Below the pieces are notes generated by a model. That model saw only the letters and a program-made list of their open reading frames with translations, was not told where the DNA came from and did not search any database. A stretch of 36,546 bases of DNA from RGIG1995 sp045126815 (GTDB lineage: Bacteria; Bacillota; Clostridia; Oscillospirales; CAG-272): assembly GCA_045126815.1 (NCBI GenBank), contig JBGVPD010000093.1, forward strand, positions 1 through 36,546. The letters are read 5' to 3'. The translations under genes and the position numbers were made by a program. Positions 24,915 to 32,368 of this stretch are shown in pieces; positions within the stretch are counted from its first letter, which is position 1; the number at the start of each line of letters is the position of its first letter.

Positions 24915-26528
24915 TTAAACCGTAACTTCTTTGGTTTTTCTTTTGTTTTCATACATAGCATAGTCTGCACGTTTAAATACGTCATTGAAGTGTAAATCTT
25001 TATCTATGTCAAACTTCGCAAATCCTCTTGCCATGCTGATGGGAATTTCACCCTTTTCTTCTATAAATGTGTTTGCACATTCCAAATCCAACTGTACAAA
25101 TAATTTTTCGCAATCCGCTAGATCTCTATGTTGAAGAACCGCCAAGAACTCATCTCCGCCTATTCTGAACACGGGACTTCTTTTGAAGACGTCAGAAATC
25201 ACTTTTGCAGCAGATACGATAAGTTTATCGCCTACGTTATGTCCGTACGTATCATTCGTTTCCTTAAGCTGATTCAAGTCAAATACAACTACGCCGAAAT
25301 TTGCAGTTTTGTTTTCAATCTCTTTGTCGAACTCTGCCACCCAGCTTTTATACGACGTGGTATTTCTAAGTCCCGTAAGGGAGTCTCGGTTAGCGGAAAA
25401 GCGCAGTTCTTTTTCGCGTTCATGCAAATTGATTGCCATATTTTCGAAAGCTGTATTTAATAGTTCTATTTCAGAAACGTTACTATGTACAAATTCTACA
25501 TGGTAATCACCGTTTGAGAGTTTTACCGACGCTTCGGAGATTTTTTTCAACGGGGCAACGATTTTTCTAACAACGATAATGGTCACAGCTGTGAAAAATG
25601 CAGAAAGTATTAATACTGCGAATAAAATCTGAAAGCCGATTTCGTACCTGATTTGCCGAATATCATCATAACTTGCGGAAATAACAAGCGTCATTCCATT
25701 TGTCAGCTCTTTCGATACTCGCAGATATTTATTGGAATTATGATTGATTTTTGCCTCAGATTCGTGGTTATCACTGCAAATTACAACTCCATCAATTTCC
25801 AAGTGGGCAAAGCCATTTTCGTAAATTTTAATTTTGTGTATTTGGTCGGTTAAAACCGTATAATCAAAATCTATTCCCACGACACCGATAAACATTTCTT
25901 CATGGTACATTGGTACCACGTATGAAATCATATAAATATTGTTGTTTTGGTTGTAGTAGGGCAACATCCAAACAGGCTTTCCGGCATTGTAAGGTTGCCA
26001 AAACCAACCGACGTGTTCAGTGTCTTCTTTGTCGTAAAGTTCGATATCGGTCGGCCCAAGAGAAACATATTCATCGCTACCGTCAACTTTGCTGTAAAAC
26101 AAACCCGCTTTGCTGTCAGAAATTGCAGGGGCAAACCGAAAATAATATGCAACGGCACCGCTTGCATGTTTGGCAACTTCGGCAAACATTTGGTCGGCAC
26201 TATTAATGACTTTTTCTTGTAAATTTCGATCTTCCACGTCAACTTCTTCGGTAAAAAAGCCCATTACATAACTTTCCATAACCTTAACTGATTTTTCCAT
26301 ATCGTCGAAAATATCGTTAATCTGTGCGCCTTCGTTTTCGCAGGTAACCTCAACAAAATTTTCTGACTCATCTTGTATGTATTGGTCAACCTCGTAAATG
26401 CTGATACCGCCAATAAAAACCGTTATTGCGAACAAAGCGAAAATTATCGTCGCCAAAATATGAAATTGCATGGAATGTGTTTTATTCAATTTTTGTTTCT
26501 TTTCCTCTAATGAAATTTTTTTGTCCAT
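24915..26528 (-). CDS. diguanylate cyclase with dCache sensor, HAMP and GGDEF
   Basis: A 537-residue membrane receptor that should make cyclic di-GMP. Two membrane helices (about 20-46 and 291-318) bracket an extracytoplasmic double-Cache sensor; WFWQPYNAGKPVW and VVGIDFDYTVL are typical. A HAMP linker (~319-370) is followed by the cyclase domain from RDSLTGLRN to the intact active site RIGGDEF. The product-inhibition I-site RxxD is absent: the four residues before PVFRIGGDEF are FKRS. Start is ATG behind AAGGAAAA. It stands alone between the YeiH gene and the duplicated repeat segment. It may regulate surface polysaccharide, but no c-di-GMP receptor is seen nearby. Confidence 0.93.
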   Translation of the reverse strand: MDKKISLEEKKQKLNKTHSMQFHILATIIFALFAITVFIGGISIYEVDQYIQDESENFVEVTCENEGAQINDIFDDMEKSVKVMESYVMGFFTEEVDVEDRNLQEKVINSADQMFAEVAKHASGAVAYYFRFAPAISDSKAGLFYSKVDGSDEYVSLGPTDIELYDKEDTEHVGWFWQPYNAGKPVWMLPYYNQNNNIYMISYVVPMYHEEMFIGVVGIDFDYTVLTDQIHKIKIYENGFAHLEIDGVVICSDNHESEAKINHNSNKYLRVSKELTNGMTLVISASYDDIRQIRYEIGFQILFAVLILSAFFTAVTIIVVRKIVAPLKKISEASVKLSNGDYHVEFVHSNVSEIELLNTAFENMAINLHEREKELRFSANRDSLTGLRNTTSYKSWVAEFDKEIENKTANFGVVVFDLNQLKETNDTYGHNVGDKLIVSAAKVISDVFKRSPVFRIGGDEFLAVLQHRDLADCEKLFVQLDLECANTFIEEKGEIPISMARGFAKFDIDKDLHFNDVFKRADYAMYENKRKTKEVTV

Positions 26529-26640
26529 TACACATTTTCCTTCAATTTATAAAGGATAAAAAAGGGAGCTTTTTTTACCTTTACATTTTCGAAATAAATT
26601 GAGTTCATTTTATTCTTTTATTTTAACGATTAAGGTATGA

Positions 26641-26747
26641 CAAACTTCTTACAAACAAAAAAGCCGTCAAATTGACGGCTTGCCTTAAAAAGTTGATTTA
26701 TTCCGTTTTCTTTTGCCAAAGTAATACACAGGTTTCTTCTGCCCAAG
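26641..26747 (-). repeat. left copy of a ~107-bp direct repeat (terminator plus gene 3' end)
   Basis: It matches 36388-36498 with small indels. A 20-bp identical stretch (CAAACTTCTTACAAACAAAA) is at one end and an 18-bp identical stretch (CAGGTTTCTTCTGCCCAA) at the other. Both copies carry a GCCGTCA/TGACGGC hairpin and the same C-terminal codons. The two copies bracket the BY-kinase/radical SAM operon. Confidence 0.85.
26654..26681 (-). terminator. intrinsic terminator of the cpsB-radical SAM operon
   Basis: AAGCCGTCAA (26661-26670) pairs with TTGACGGCTT (26672-26681), a 10-bp perfect stem. On the minus strand it is followed by a T-run (complement of the A-run at 26657-26662). Confidence 0.85.
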
Positions 26748-26790
26748 CTGTTTTAAGGCCTCCGCGATAGCTGTTTTGGGCACAAAATAT
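26698..26790 (-). pseudogene. remnant 3' end of an unidentified gene
   Basis: A 30-codon frame, closed upstream by TAG, ends in AWAEETCVLLWQKKTE. The partial gene at the right window edge ends in SWAEETCGLLWEKKTK, so 13 of the last 16 residues agree. No start codon with a ribosome binding site is present and the frame breaks just upstream, so this is a decayed copy left between cpsB and the terminator. I do not recognise the family. A glycosyltransferase C-terminus is one possibility. Confidence 0.6.
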
Positions 26791-26851
26791 CTATAAAAAT
26801 CAAAATGCAAAATTGCAGAAGCAGTCGCTCCACAAGGGAGTTTTAAGTTCT

Positions 26852-27571
26852 TCAAACAAGTGGGATATTCCCCAAAATTTTTTCCGGTACCGTCTCCAAA
26901 CAATGAGCAAGGGTACGAAAGCCATAAGCACTTGGCAGTTGACGGAAAGCCTCTCCCCAATGGGGATTACGATACTGGGGCGTATGGGCATCTGAAGCAA
27001 TACAATTTGCCCAGCCTTTTCGCAACAATAGATCCGCACAATAATAGGGATGTTCGCCAAACAGGCCTAAAAGGCTATCTCGGTTCACTTGTACACCATA
27101 TCCTTTTTTCTGCCAACGTTGTGCCATTTCCGGGTGATGTCTAACTGCTTGATATCGCTCAGGATGGGCAATCACAGGGGTAAATCCGGCATCGGCACAC
27201 CTATCCAGCACCCAGTCAAAATAGTCATGTTCTTCGTTATATTCAAATTCTACCAAAAAATAGGAAGAATTAGGATACGTCCAAACTTTTCCTTTTTGTA
27301 ACAGTTCAGGTAAATTATCACATGCCATAATTTCCATTGATTTTTCCAGCATAATGTCAATTTCCTCATATTCCAATGCCGAAGAAAGGGTTACAAAGGC
27401 ATCATTAAAAGCCTCTAAAGAAGTGCTTTTGCCATAGTCATAGTGAGGGGTGGCTACAATTTTGCGAATACCGCATTGGGCAGCCAACGCCGCCATCTCC
27501 ACCGCATCATCGATACCCATAGCACCGTCGTCCACTCCGGGTAAAATATGATTGTGTAGGTCGATAATCAT
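26852..27571 (-). CDS. CpsB/YwqE-type PHP-domain protein-tyrosine phosphatase
   Basis: A 239-residue metal-dependent phosphatase of the PHP family that dephosphorylates BY-kinases and other tyrosine-phosphorylated proteins. Metal-binding motifs are visible: DLHNHILPGVDDG at 4-16, KIVATPHYDYG and TPVIAHPERYQ, with NCIASDAHTP near the end. It is the last gene of the operon, overlapping the peptidase stop as TAATG with AGGAGG upstream. Its likely substrates are the two BY-kinases at the other end of the same operon; the peptide-modification genes lie between them. Confidence 0.9.
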   Translation of the reverse strand: MIIDLHNHILPGVDDGAMGIDDAVEMAALAAQCGIRKIVATPHYDYGKSTSLEAFNDAFVTLSSALEYEEIDIMLEKSMEIMACDNLPELLQKGKVWTYPNSSYFLVEFEYNEEHDYFDWVLDRCADAGFTPVIAHPERYQAVRHHPEMAQRWQKKGYGVQVNRDSLLGLFGEHPYYCADLLLRKGWANCIASDAHTPQYRNPHWGEAFRQLPSAYGFRTLAHCLETVPEKILGNIPLV

Positions 27572-28032
27572 TATGCTCGCCTCCTAAAAAGGAACAAAAA
27601 TCTCAGCAAAATCGGTCTTAAAGGGAATAGCACTCGCCAAAAATAACTACTGAGTCTGTACAAGGGATTACTGCAGGACACGTAACGTTCCTTTCTGGTA
27701 AAGCCTACTACTTTGCCCAGTACACAGTTGCTATGTACATAACCATCGTAATAGCAGTTACCGTCACCTGCGGTTTGCAGTATATCATTTTTTATGTGTG
27801 TAATTCTGTGTAGAAGATATCCTTGTTCACCTTGTAATAGTACAATATCCCCTTTTTTGAAATGGTGGTTTTCTGCTCGGCAAATGGTTACGCGGTCTGC
27901 TTTGTGGCGTAAAAATGGCCACATACTGTTTCCTGTAACGGTAAATTCCACGTCATATCCGTCTTGCAGAAGTTGGTGCATAGCTGAAAATAACTCTTCA
28001 GGGGGCAACAAGGTTAAATCTTTTTTATTCAT
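27571..28032 (-). CDS. S24/S26-type signal peptidase-like protein
   Basis: A 153-residue peptidase-like protein. The serine nucleophile motif TGNSMWPFL contains Ser36; His75 in YLLHRI sits where SipW/ER-type (S26B) enzymes have His instead of Lys, and AGDGN contains Asp90. There is no N-terminal membrane helix, but the C-terminus (~130-153) is hydrophobic and ends RRRA, so it may be tail-anchored. Small S24/S26 proteins like this recur in radical SAM/PqqD peptide clusters. Expected role is cleaving the leader or signal of the exported peptide. It overlaps the kinase-like gene by 4 nt; GGAG lies 11 nt upstream. Confidence 0.8.
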   Translation of the reverse strand: MNKKDLTLLPPEELFSAMHQLLQDGYDVEFTVTGNSMWPFLRHKADRVTICRAENHHFKKGDIVLLQGEQGYLLHRITHIKNDILQTAGDGNCYYDGYVHSNCVLGKVVGFTRKERYVSCSNPLYRLSSYFWRVLFPLRPILLRFLFLFRRRA

Positions 28033-28889
28033 AACGATAAACGCTCCAACGCTTGTTGTAATACATCAACAGCGGATACTTCAGGGATACATTCCAGTCG
28101 TAGTATCGGAATTTTTTCTAAAAAGCTGTCAAGCAGTGATAGCATAGTTTCTGTGGCTTTACGGCTCCAACTGGGATAAACTATATGGGATAATAAAGAT
28201 GTTGCCGACACAGGATATACACGGTTTTCTTCGCCGCGTTGCAATATTACAACTGCTTGCAACGGAACACGGCGATTAAGATATTCTCCGCTTGTGCCAC
28301 ACCAGGGAGTACCAAAGCCAAACCACTGTCCTTGTTGTTCAAAACAAGTGGCTTTGTCGCCGTTAATGATCAATGCATTTTTTTGATCCCGCCATAAACG
28401 GGCGTGGGTGGTTTTTCCTACTCCCGAAGGGGCGACGAGTAAAAAGCCTTTACCATCGGTTTCCACTAATACACCGTGGAAGGTCAGCACCTGAAAGTGC
28501 AAAAATGTATAGTAAATTAAAAAAGTTAACGCTTCAAAAGCACCCATTCCGACAGTGTTGGAATTATCTTGGGTTAATGTAATTTCGCGTCTGTCTGCCG
28601 ATATGGTAAATTGCAGTTGAACATCTCCTGATGTACGTTCTGTCTGTTGCCAAATTATTCTTTCGTCATCAAGGAGATAAAATTGACGACATACTTGAGG
28701 TCCTATATCTTCCCAAGTGGGGGGAACTGTCGGAACAATAGGTTCACCACTATAATTCACCACCACATCAGGCTTACCATCTTCTACTATAAAAGAGTCA
28801 AGTTTCCAACGCCAAAAAGGCCATATAGGATAGTGGGGAAGTGCTTGAAACAAGACCTTTATCGGTCCGAATTGGCATAATGTATCCAT
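28029..28889 (-). CDS. HPr-kinase-like P-loop protein of peptide-modification clusters
   Basis: A 286-residue protein related to the P-loop domain of HPr kinase/phosphorylase. The Walker A motif LLVAPSGVGKTTHARLW is in the middle (~150-166), followed by ALIINGDKA with a candidate catalytic Asp, and FGTPWCGTSGEYLNR. About 115 residues precede it. HPrK-like proteins occur in RiPP clusters, and in some lasso-peptide clusters they phosphorylate the C-terminal Ser of the precursor. Upstream here is a 113-residue peptide ending in DSSWS. I start at the ATG 28887-28889 behind GGAG; an ATG four codons earlier has no ribosome binding site. The short HPr-specific C-terminal helix pattern is not obvious, so a role on HPr is unlikely. 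Confidence 0.75.
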   Translation of the reverse strand: MDTLCQFGPIKVLFQALPHYPIWPFWRWKLDSFIVEDGKPDVVVNYSGEPIVPTVPPTWEDIGPQVCRQFYLLDDERIIWQQTERTSGDVQLQFTISADRREITLTQDNSNTVGMGAFEALTFLIYYTFLHFQVLTFHGVLVETDGKGFLLVAPSGVGKTTHARLWRDQKNALIINGDKATCFEQQGQWFGFGTPWCGTSGEYLNRRVPLQAVVILQRGEENRVYPVSATSLLSHIVYPSWSRKATETMLSLLDSFLEKIPILRLECIPEVSAVDVLQQALERLSL

Positions 28890-28891
28890 AA

Positions 28892-29233
28892 TCAACTCCA
28901 TGATGAGTCAACATTGGTTGAAAAGCCTGAGCCTTTGTAGTTATTGGGCTTGTTTGGCATTTCTGCGGTAACTTTTGCAATTACTTTCTGCATATCTGCA
29001 TCAGCAATAGCTTTTTCCTCAGGAGTTAAATCGTCAGGATAATATCGAATCTCAAAATATACGTTTTTATCACAAGAACCGCCCATTGCATACAACTCAG
29101 CGTAGCCTCTGCCGTATGTGTTGTAGTAAAAGGGTTTAACGTTATTAGCATAAGCCCAGCATACGTCCGCAACAGCTTTATTACTGCATATAGGGACCCA
29201 GTGCATTTCAGGGCTATTGTATGGACGTTTCAT
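28892..29233 (-). CDS. candidate RiPP precursor / radical SAM substrate peptide
   Basis: A 113-residue protein of no family I can name. The N-terminus, MKRPYNSPEMHWVPICSNKA, has the Y-x-x-P-E pattern seen at the start of many small Clostridia peptides beside PqqD/radical SAM genes. After it come Cys16, Cys25 and Cys54, an aromatic stretch PFYYNTYGRGYAELYAMGG and a charged helix (~67-95). The tail is NVDSSWS. Its start overlaps the radical SAM stop (ATGA) behind AAAAGGAG. The location directly after the RRE and radical SAM genes, and before kinase, peptidase and phosphatase, makes it the natural substrate. No classic signal peptide is present. It could instead be a small accessory protein. Confidence 0.62.
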   Translation of the reverse strand: MKRPYNSPEMHWVPICSNKAVADVCWAYANNVKPFYYNTYGRGYAELYAMGGSCDKNVYFEIRYYPDDLTPEEKAIADADMQKVIAKVTAEMPNKPNNYKGSGFSTNVDSSWS

Positions 29234-30312
29234 AACAGCTTTTCTCCTTTTCTTAATACTAATTGCTTGGTAATTTTACATATATAGTCGGGACGGTCGT
29301 GTAGATTTCCACACTCTGCCATGCGTACACCCGGACATACTTGACACAATGATACGTGAGGGCAGGTGGAACACTCAGAATTAACTTTTGGTAAACGAAC
29401 TGTGTAGGGCCATTCTTCCCACGCCTTTGCAACTCCGAGCTTTAAGGCGTCGGTGGAAAAGTTACCTAAAAGTTGGCAACCCAAAAGCTTACCGTCCCAG
29501 GTGATTGTTACGTTATCCATACCACCGTTGCAACCCAATAAGGTATACTTCGGTTCTTCAGCGGTACAGTTTGGTTGATGGTCAGCAAGGCGCAACTCCA
29601 CTTGTTCTCGACGTTCAGGTGGTAACAACTCACGAACACGACTAATTGTTCGGTTTATAGTCATATCCACCGTTTGTTCAGAAGTTAAACGACAATCTGC
29701 CACAGGCATACATCCTCCGCGAACACTTTGAAAAACAGTGTTAGAGTGTGTTACAGGCAAACCAAATTCTTTTTCTACGAGTTGGGTAATATTTTCTATA
29801 TCCTGATAATTATCTTGCACCAACGTGGTACGGAATTCCAAAACGGAGGGGAGGGTAGCTAAAGATTTAGCGCCCTGTAAAGCTCTGGCAAAACCGTCTT
29901 TGCAACCACACAAGTTTTGATACGTTTGGTTGGAAGCGCCATAAAGAGTAATGCCGATTCGGTGGGGAGGATATTTTTGCAGAGTTTGCATAATTTCCTC
30001 TGTCACCATTGTTGCATTAGTGTATAGTGTTACAAGAAAACCGAGTCGGTAAAAACTGCTGTAAATTTCGCAAAAATCTTTACGGAGCATGGGTTCGCCG
30101 CCGGTAAATAATATATTTAATGTGCCGGCATCCCAAAGTTGCTTTGCTATATCCGCCCACTGAGATGCGGTTAATTCTCCTTCTGCCAAAAGGGTATTAT
30201 CTTGACTGCTATGGCGAAACATACACATTTTACACTTTAGATTGCAACGCAAGGTTAACTCTAAAGTGGCATTGATTGGGTACCGTGGTGGCATTGTATC
30301 AAGCTTCTTCAT
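29230..30312 (-). CDS. radical SAM/SPASM peptide-modifying enzyme
   Basis: A 360-residue radical SAM enzyme. The cluster-binding CNLKCKMC (Cys23, 27, 30) lies near the N-terminus and GGEPML near residue 72. A SPASM-type C-terminal domain has CNGGMDNVTITWDGKLLGC and CSTCPHVSLCQVCPG for auxiliary 4Fe-4S clusters. This architecture is typical of enzymes that install thioether, C-C or related crosslinks in ribosomal peptides. The gene overlaps the PqqD-like gene by 14 nt and the candidate substrate by 4 nt. The ATG at 30312 lacks a clear ribosome binding site and is probably translationally coupled; a second ATG is six codons on. Confidence 0.9.
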   Translation of the reverse strand: MKKLDTMPPRYPINATLELTLRCNLKCKMCMFRHSSQDNTLLAEGELTASQWADIAKQLWDAGTLNILFTGGEPMLRKDFCEIYSSFYRLGFLVTLYTNATMVTEEIMQTLQKYPPHRIGITLYGASNQTYQNLCGCKDGFARALQGAKSLATLPSVLEFRTTLVQDNYQDIENITQLVEKEFGLPVTHSNTVFQSVRGGCMPVADCRLTSEQTVDMTINRTISRVRELLPPERREQVELRLADHQPNCTAEEPKYTLLGCNGGMDNVTITWDGKLLGCQLLGNFSTDALKLGVAKAWEEWPYTVRLPKVNSECSTCPHVSLCQVCPGVRMAECGNLHDRPDYICKITKQLVLRKGEKLL

Positions 30313-30598
30313 AGGCAGTTACCATAGAATTTCTTAGGAGCATTTCCAAAAATTGCTCTACGTCTTTTTTTGCAGTTTCCTCGGACACATCGAATTCTTC
30401 TGTCAGCATGTTTGTCAACGCGCCGACAGTACGGGGCTCTTTCAGAGAGTCCCAAAGAAAAGAGGCGGTCGGATTGAGTGTAATATAGCCGTTAAAATTG
30501 GCTACGTTGGCAGAAACGGATATCAAAACATCGGTATCTGCAACCTTTCGGTGTACAAAATATTCTTGTGCCTGGTAGTATGTTTTATCCGTACTCAT
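30299..30598 (-). CDS. PqqD-like RiPP recognition element protein
   Basis: A 99-residue stand-alone PqqD-family domain, the part that binds the leader of a ribosomal peptide and brings it to the modifying enzyme. Family features are LNPTASFLWDSL, the run TVGALTNMLTEEFDVSEE and the helix VEQFLEMLLRNSMV. Start is ATG behind AAAGGAG. It overlaps the radical SAM gene by 14 nt, implying a one-to-one partnership. Confidence 0.88.
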   Translation of the reverse strand: MSTDKTYYQAQEYFVHRKVADTDVLISVSANVANFNGYITLNPTASFLWDSLKEPRTVGALTNMLTEEFDVSEETAKKDVEQFLEMLLRNSMVTAYEEA

Positions 30599-30616
30599 AT
30601 CCTTGACTCCTTTCTT

Positions 30617-32368
30617 TTAAAATGATTTCATTATTTCCTCTATCTTTTTTTCATCCATTTGAGTTACTGTCTTATCTTGAATTAAATAAGTGCTGTTACA
30701 GATAGATAAAACAGAAGGTTTATGGGTGGTTAAAATACACGTGCGACCCTTTCGGGAATTTTGAATATTTTCCAAAAGTGTACGTGCTGTTTTAATATCC
30801 AAAGCACTTGTAGCTTCATCCAACAGTAAAATCGGAGCGTCGGATAAAAGCGCGCGGGCGATGGAGATTCGCTGAATCTGTCCTTTGGATAGTCCGTTTC
30901 CGCTTTCTCCTACTTGACTGTCAAGTCCGTCCGGTAGGGCGCTGACAAAGTCGAATGCGCAAGCTGTTTTCAGCGCATCTGTTAACATATCGTCTGTTGC
31001 TTCGGGGTTTGTTATTCGCAGATTTTCTGCGATGGTACCTGAAAACAACGTGTTATCTTGAGGTACATAAGCAAATAGTCTACGGGTAGAGGGGGATGCA
31101 CACAGAGTAATCTCGTTTTCTTCGTTTGAAAGTTGTATATTTCCTGTTTTGATAGACAACATTCCAAGCAACAAGCGAAGAAGTGTAGTCTTTCCACCAC
31201 CTGATGGGCCAACGAGGGCTACAATTTCGCCCGACTTTGCTTCAAAATTAACGTTTTGAAAAACTTCCTTGCCCGAATGGTAAGAAAAGTGTAAATCCTC
31301 TATTCGTATTCCTATTCCGTTACCGTTTTGTAAAAGTTGGTCAATCTGTTCTTGGGAGTCAATCTGTTCTGCAGGTAATTGCGTAATTTCCATAATTCTA
31401 CCTGCGGCAGTTGAAGCGCTGATAGCAGTAGGTACAAGGGATACCAATGCGCCAAAAGCACCCGATAAACTGCCCGACAACTGCAAAAACAACGTCATTT
31501 CACCAAATGTGATGTGATTTCCCCACAAACGATATGCGCTCCACAAAAAGCACACTCCGCCTACCACCATACCCACAAGGGATAAAAATGAGGAGGTTAA
31601 TACGGAAAAACGGTTGTGTTCTAATGATGTTTCTTTGTATTTTTGTTGAATGTTCTTTAATTTATCGCAGTAAATATCTATTGCATGGAAAGCTTTAATA
31701 AACTGAATATTACGAAAAGTTTCTGCGTGAAATGCTGTATTTTCAGAGGCAATCTGTCGCATTTCTTTGCTATGCTTTCGTATTCTTTTTACCAGGAAAA
31801 ATGATAAAAACAATGTTATCGGCGCGCTTGCCAGTGCCAGTAACGCCAATGTTCTGTCAAAGTGGAAAAGTACCAAAAAAGTACCTATAAACTGCAATGA
31901 GTTGACTGTGAGAGATGGAACCCAGCTGATAATGCTTCCTGCTACGGTATCTGTATCTCGGCTGCTACGGCTGAGCAAATCGCCTGAATGATACTCGGAT
32001 AACGGTTCGTATTGTGCAGACAAAATTTTTCGGAAAATATCTGCTCTCAGTTCTTGACTTACGTGTATCTGTACTCGTATTGAAATTCTTGAAACGGCGG
32101 CATTTAGTCCAATGGAGGTCAGTTGCATAACGATATATATTACGGTTGCTTGTACCGCATATCCGGTTTTGTAACCTGTAACAATATCAATAATGTCTTT
32201 GCTGACTACACTGGCGGCAAGGGTAATGATAGTGCCCAAAATTCCCAACAGAATATACCAGGTGATTGCCCACAAGTATCGGCGACTATAACTTCCGATC
32301 CAGCGCAACTCCTGTAGTATCTGTAAGGCTGTTCCGTCTTTAATTTTCTGAATCAGCTTCTTAATCAT
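30617..32368 (-). CDS. ABC exporter (fused permease and ATPase)
   Basis: A 583-residue type IV exporter half-transporter. Six membrane helices fall within residues ~30-320. The ATPase domain follows with Walker A VGPSGGGKTTLL, the Q-loop segment YVPQDNTLFSGT, a signature LSKGQIQR (LSGGQ variant), Walker B ILLLDEATSALD and the H-loop TTHKPS. There is no N-terminal C39 peptidase, so leader removal would need another enzyme such as the S26-type protein two genes beyond the substrate. It overlaps the upstream BY-kinase by 4 nt. Likely exports the modified peptide. Confidence 0.9.
   Translation of the reverse strand: MIKKLIQKIKDGTALQILQELRWIGSYSRRYLWAITWYILLGILGTIITLAASVVSKDIIDIVTGYKTGYAVQATVIYIVMQLTSIGLNAAVSRISIRVQIHVSQELRADIFRKILSAQYEPLSEYHSGDLLSRSSRDTDTVAGSIISWVPSLTVNSLQFIGTFLVLFHFDRTLALLALASAPITLFLSFFLVKRIRKHSKEMRQIASENTAFHAETFRNIQFIKAFHAIDIYCDKLKNIQQKYKETSLEHNRFSVLTSSFLSLVGMVVGGVCFLWSAYRLWGNHITFGEMTLFLQLSGSLSGAFGALVSLVPTAISASTAAGRIMEITQLPAEQIDSQEQIDQLLQNGNGIGIRIEDLHFSYHSGKEVFQNVNFEAKSGEIVALVGPSGGGKTTLLRLLLGMLSIKTGNIQLSNEENEITLCASPSTRRLFAYVPQDNTLFSGTIAENLRITNPEATDDMLTDALKTACAFDFVSALPDGLDSQVGESGNGLSKGQIQRISIARALLSDAPILLLDEATSALDIKTARTLLENIQNSRKGRTCILTTHKPSVLSICNSTYLIQDKTVTQMDEKKIEEIMKSF

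Noticed and set aside
26698..26790. Second RiPP precursor ending in AWAEETCVLLWQKKTE
   Set aside because: No start codon with a ribosome binding site. The same tail ends a gene that continues beyond the right edge without a start in view, so a truncated protein end is simpler.
26685..26960. 91-codon minus-strand frame overlapping the cpsB 3' end
   Set aside because: It overlaps a well-supported gene in another frame. The frame conserved with the right window edge is a different one, so this is not the coding frame.
27571..30598. Lasso-peptide biosynthetic cluster
   Set aside because: PqqD-like and HPrK-like genes are present, but there is no asparagine-synthetase-like cyclase or transglutaminase-like peptidase.
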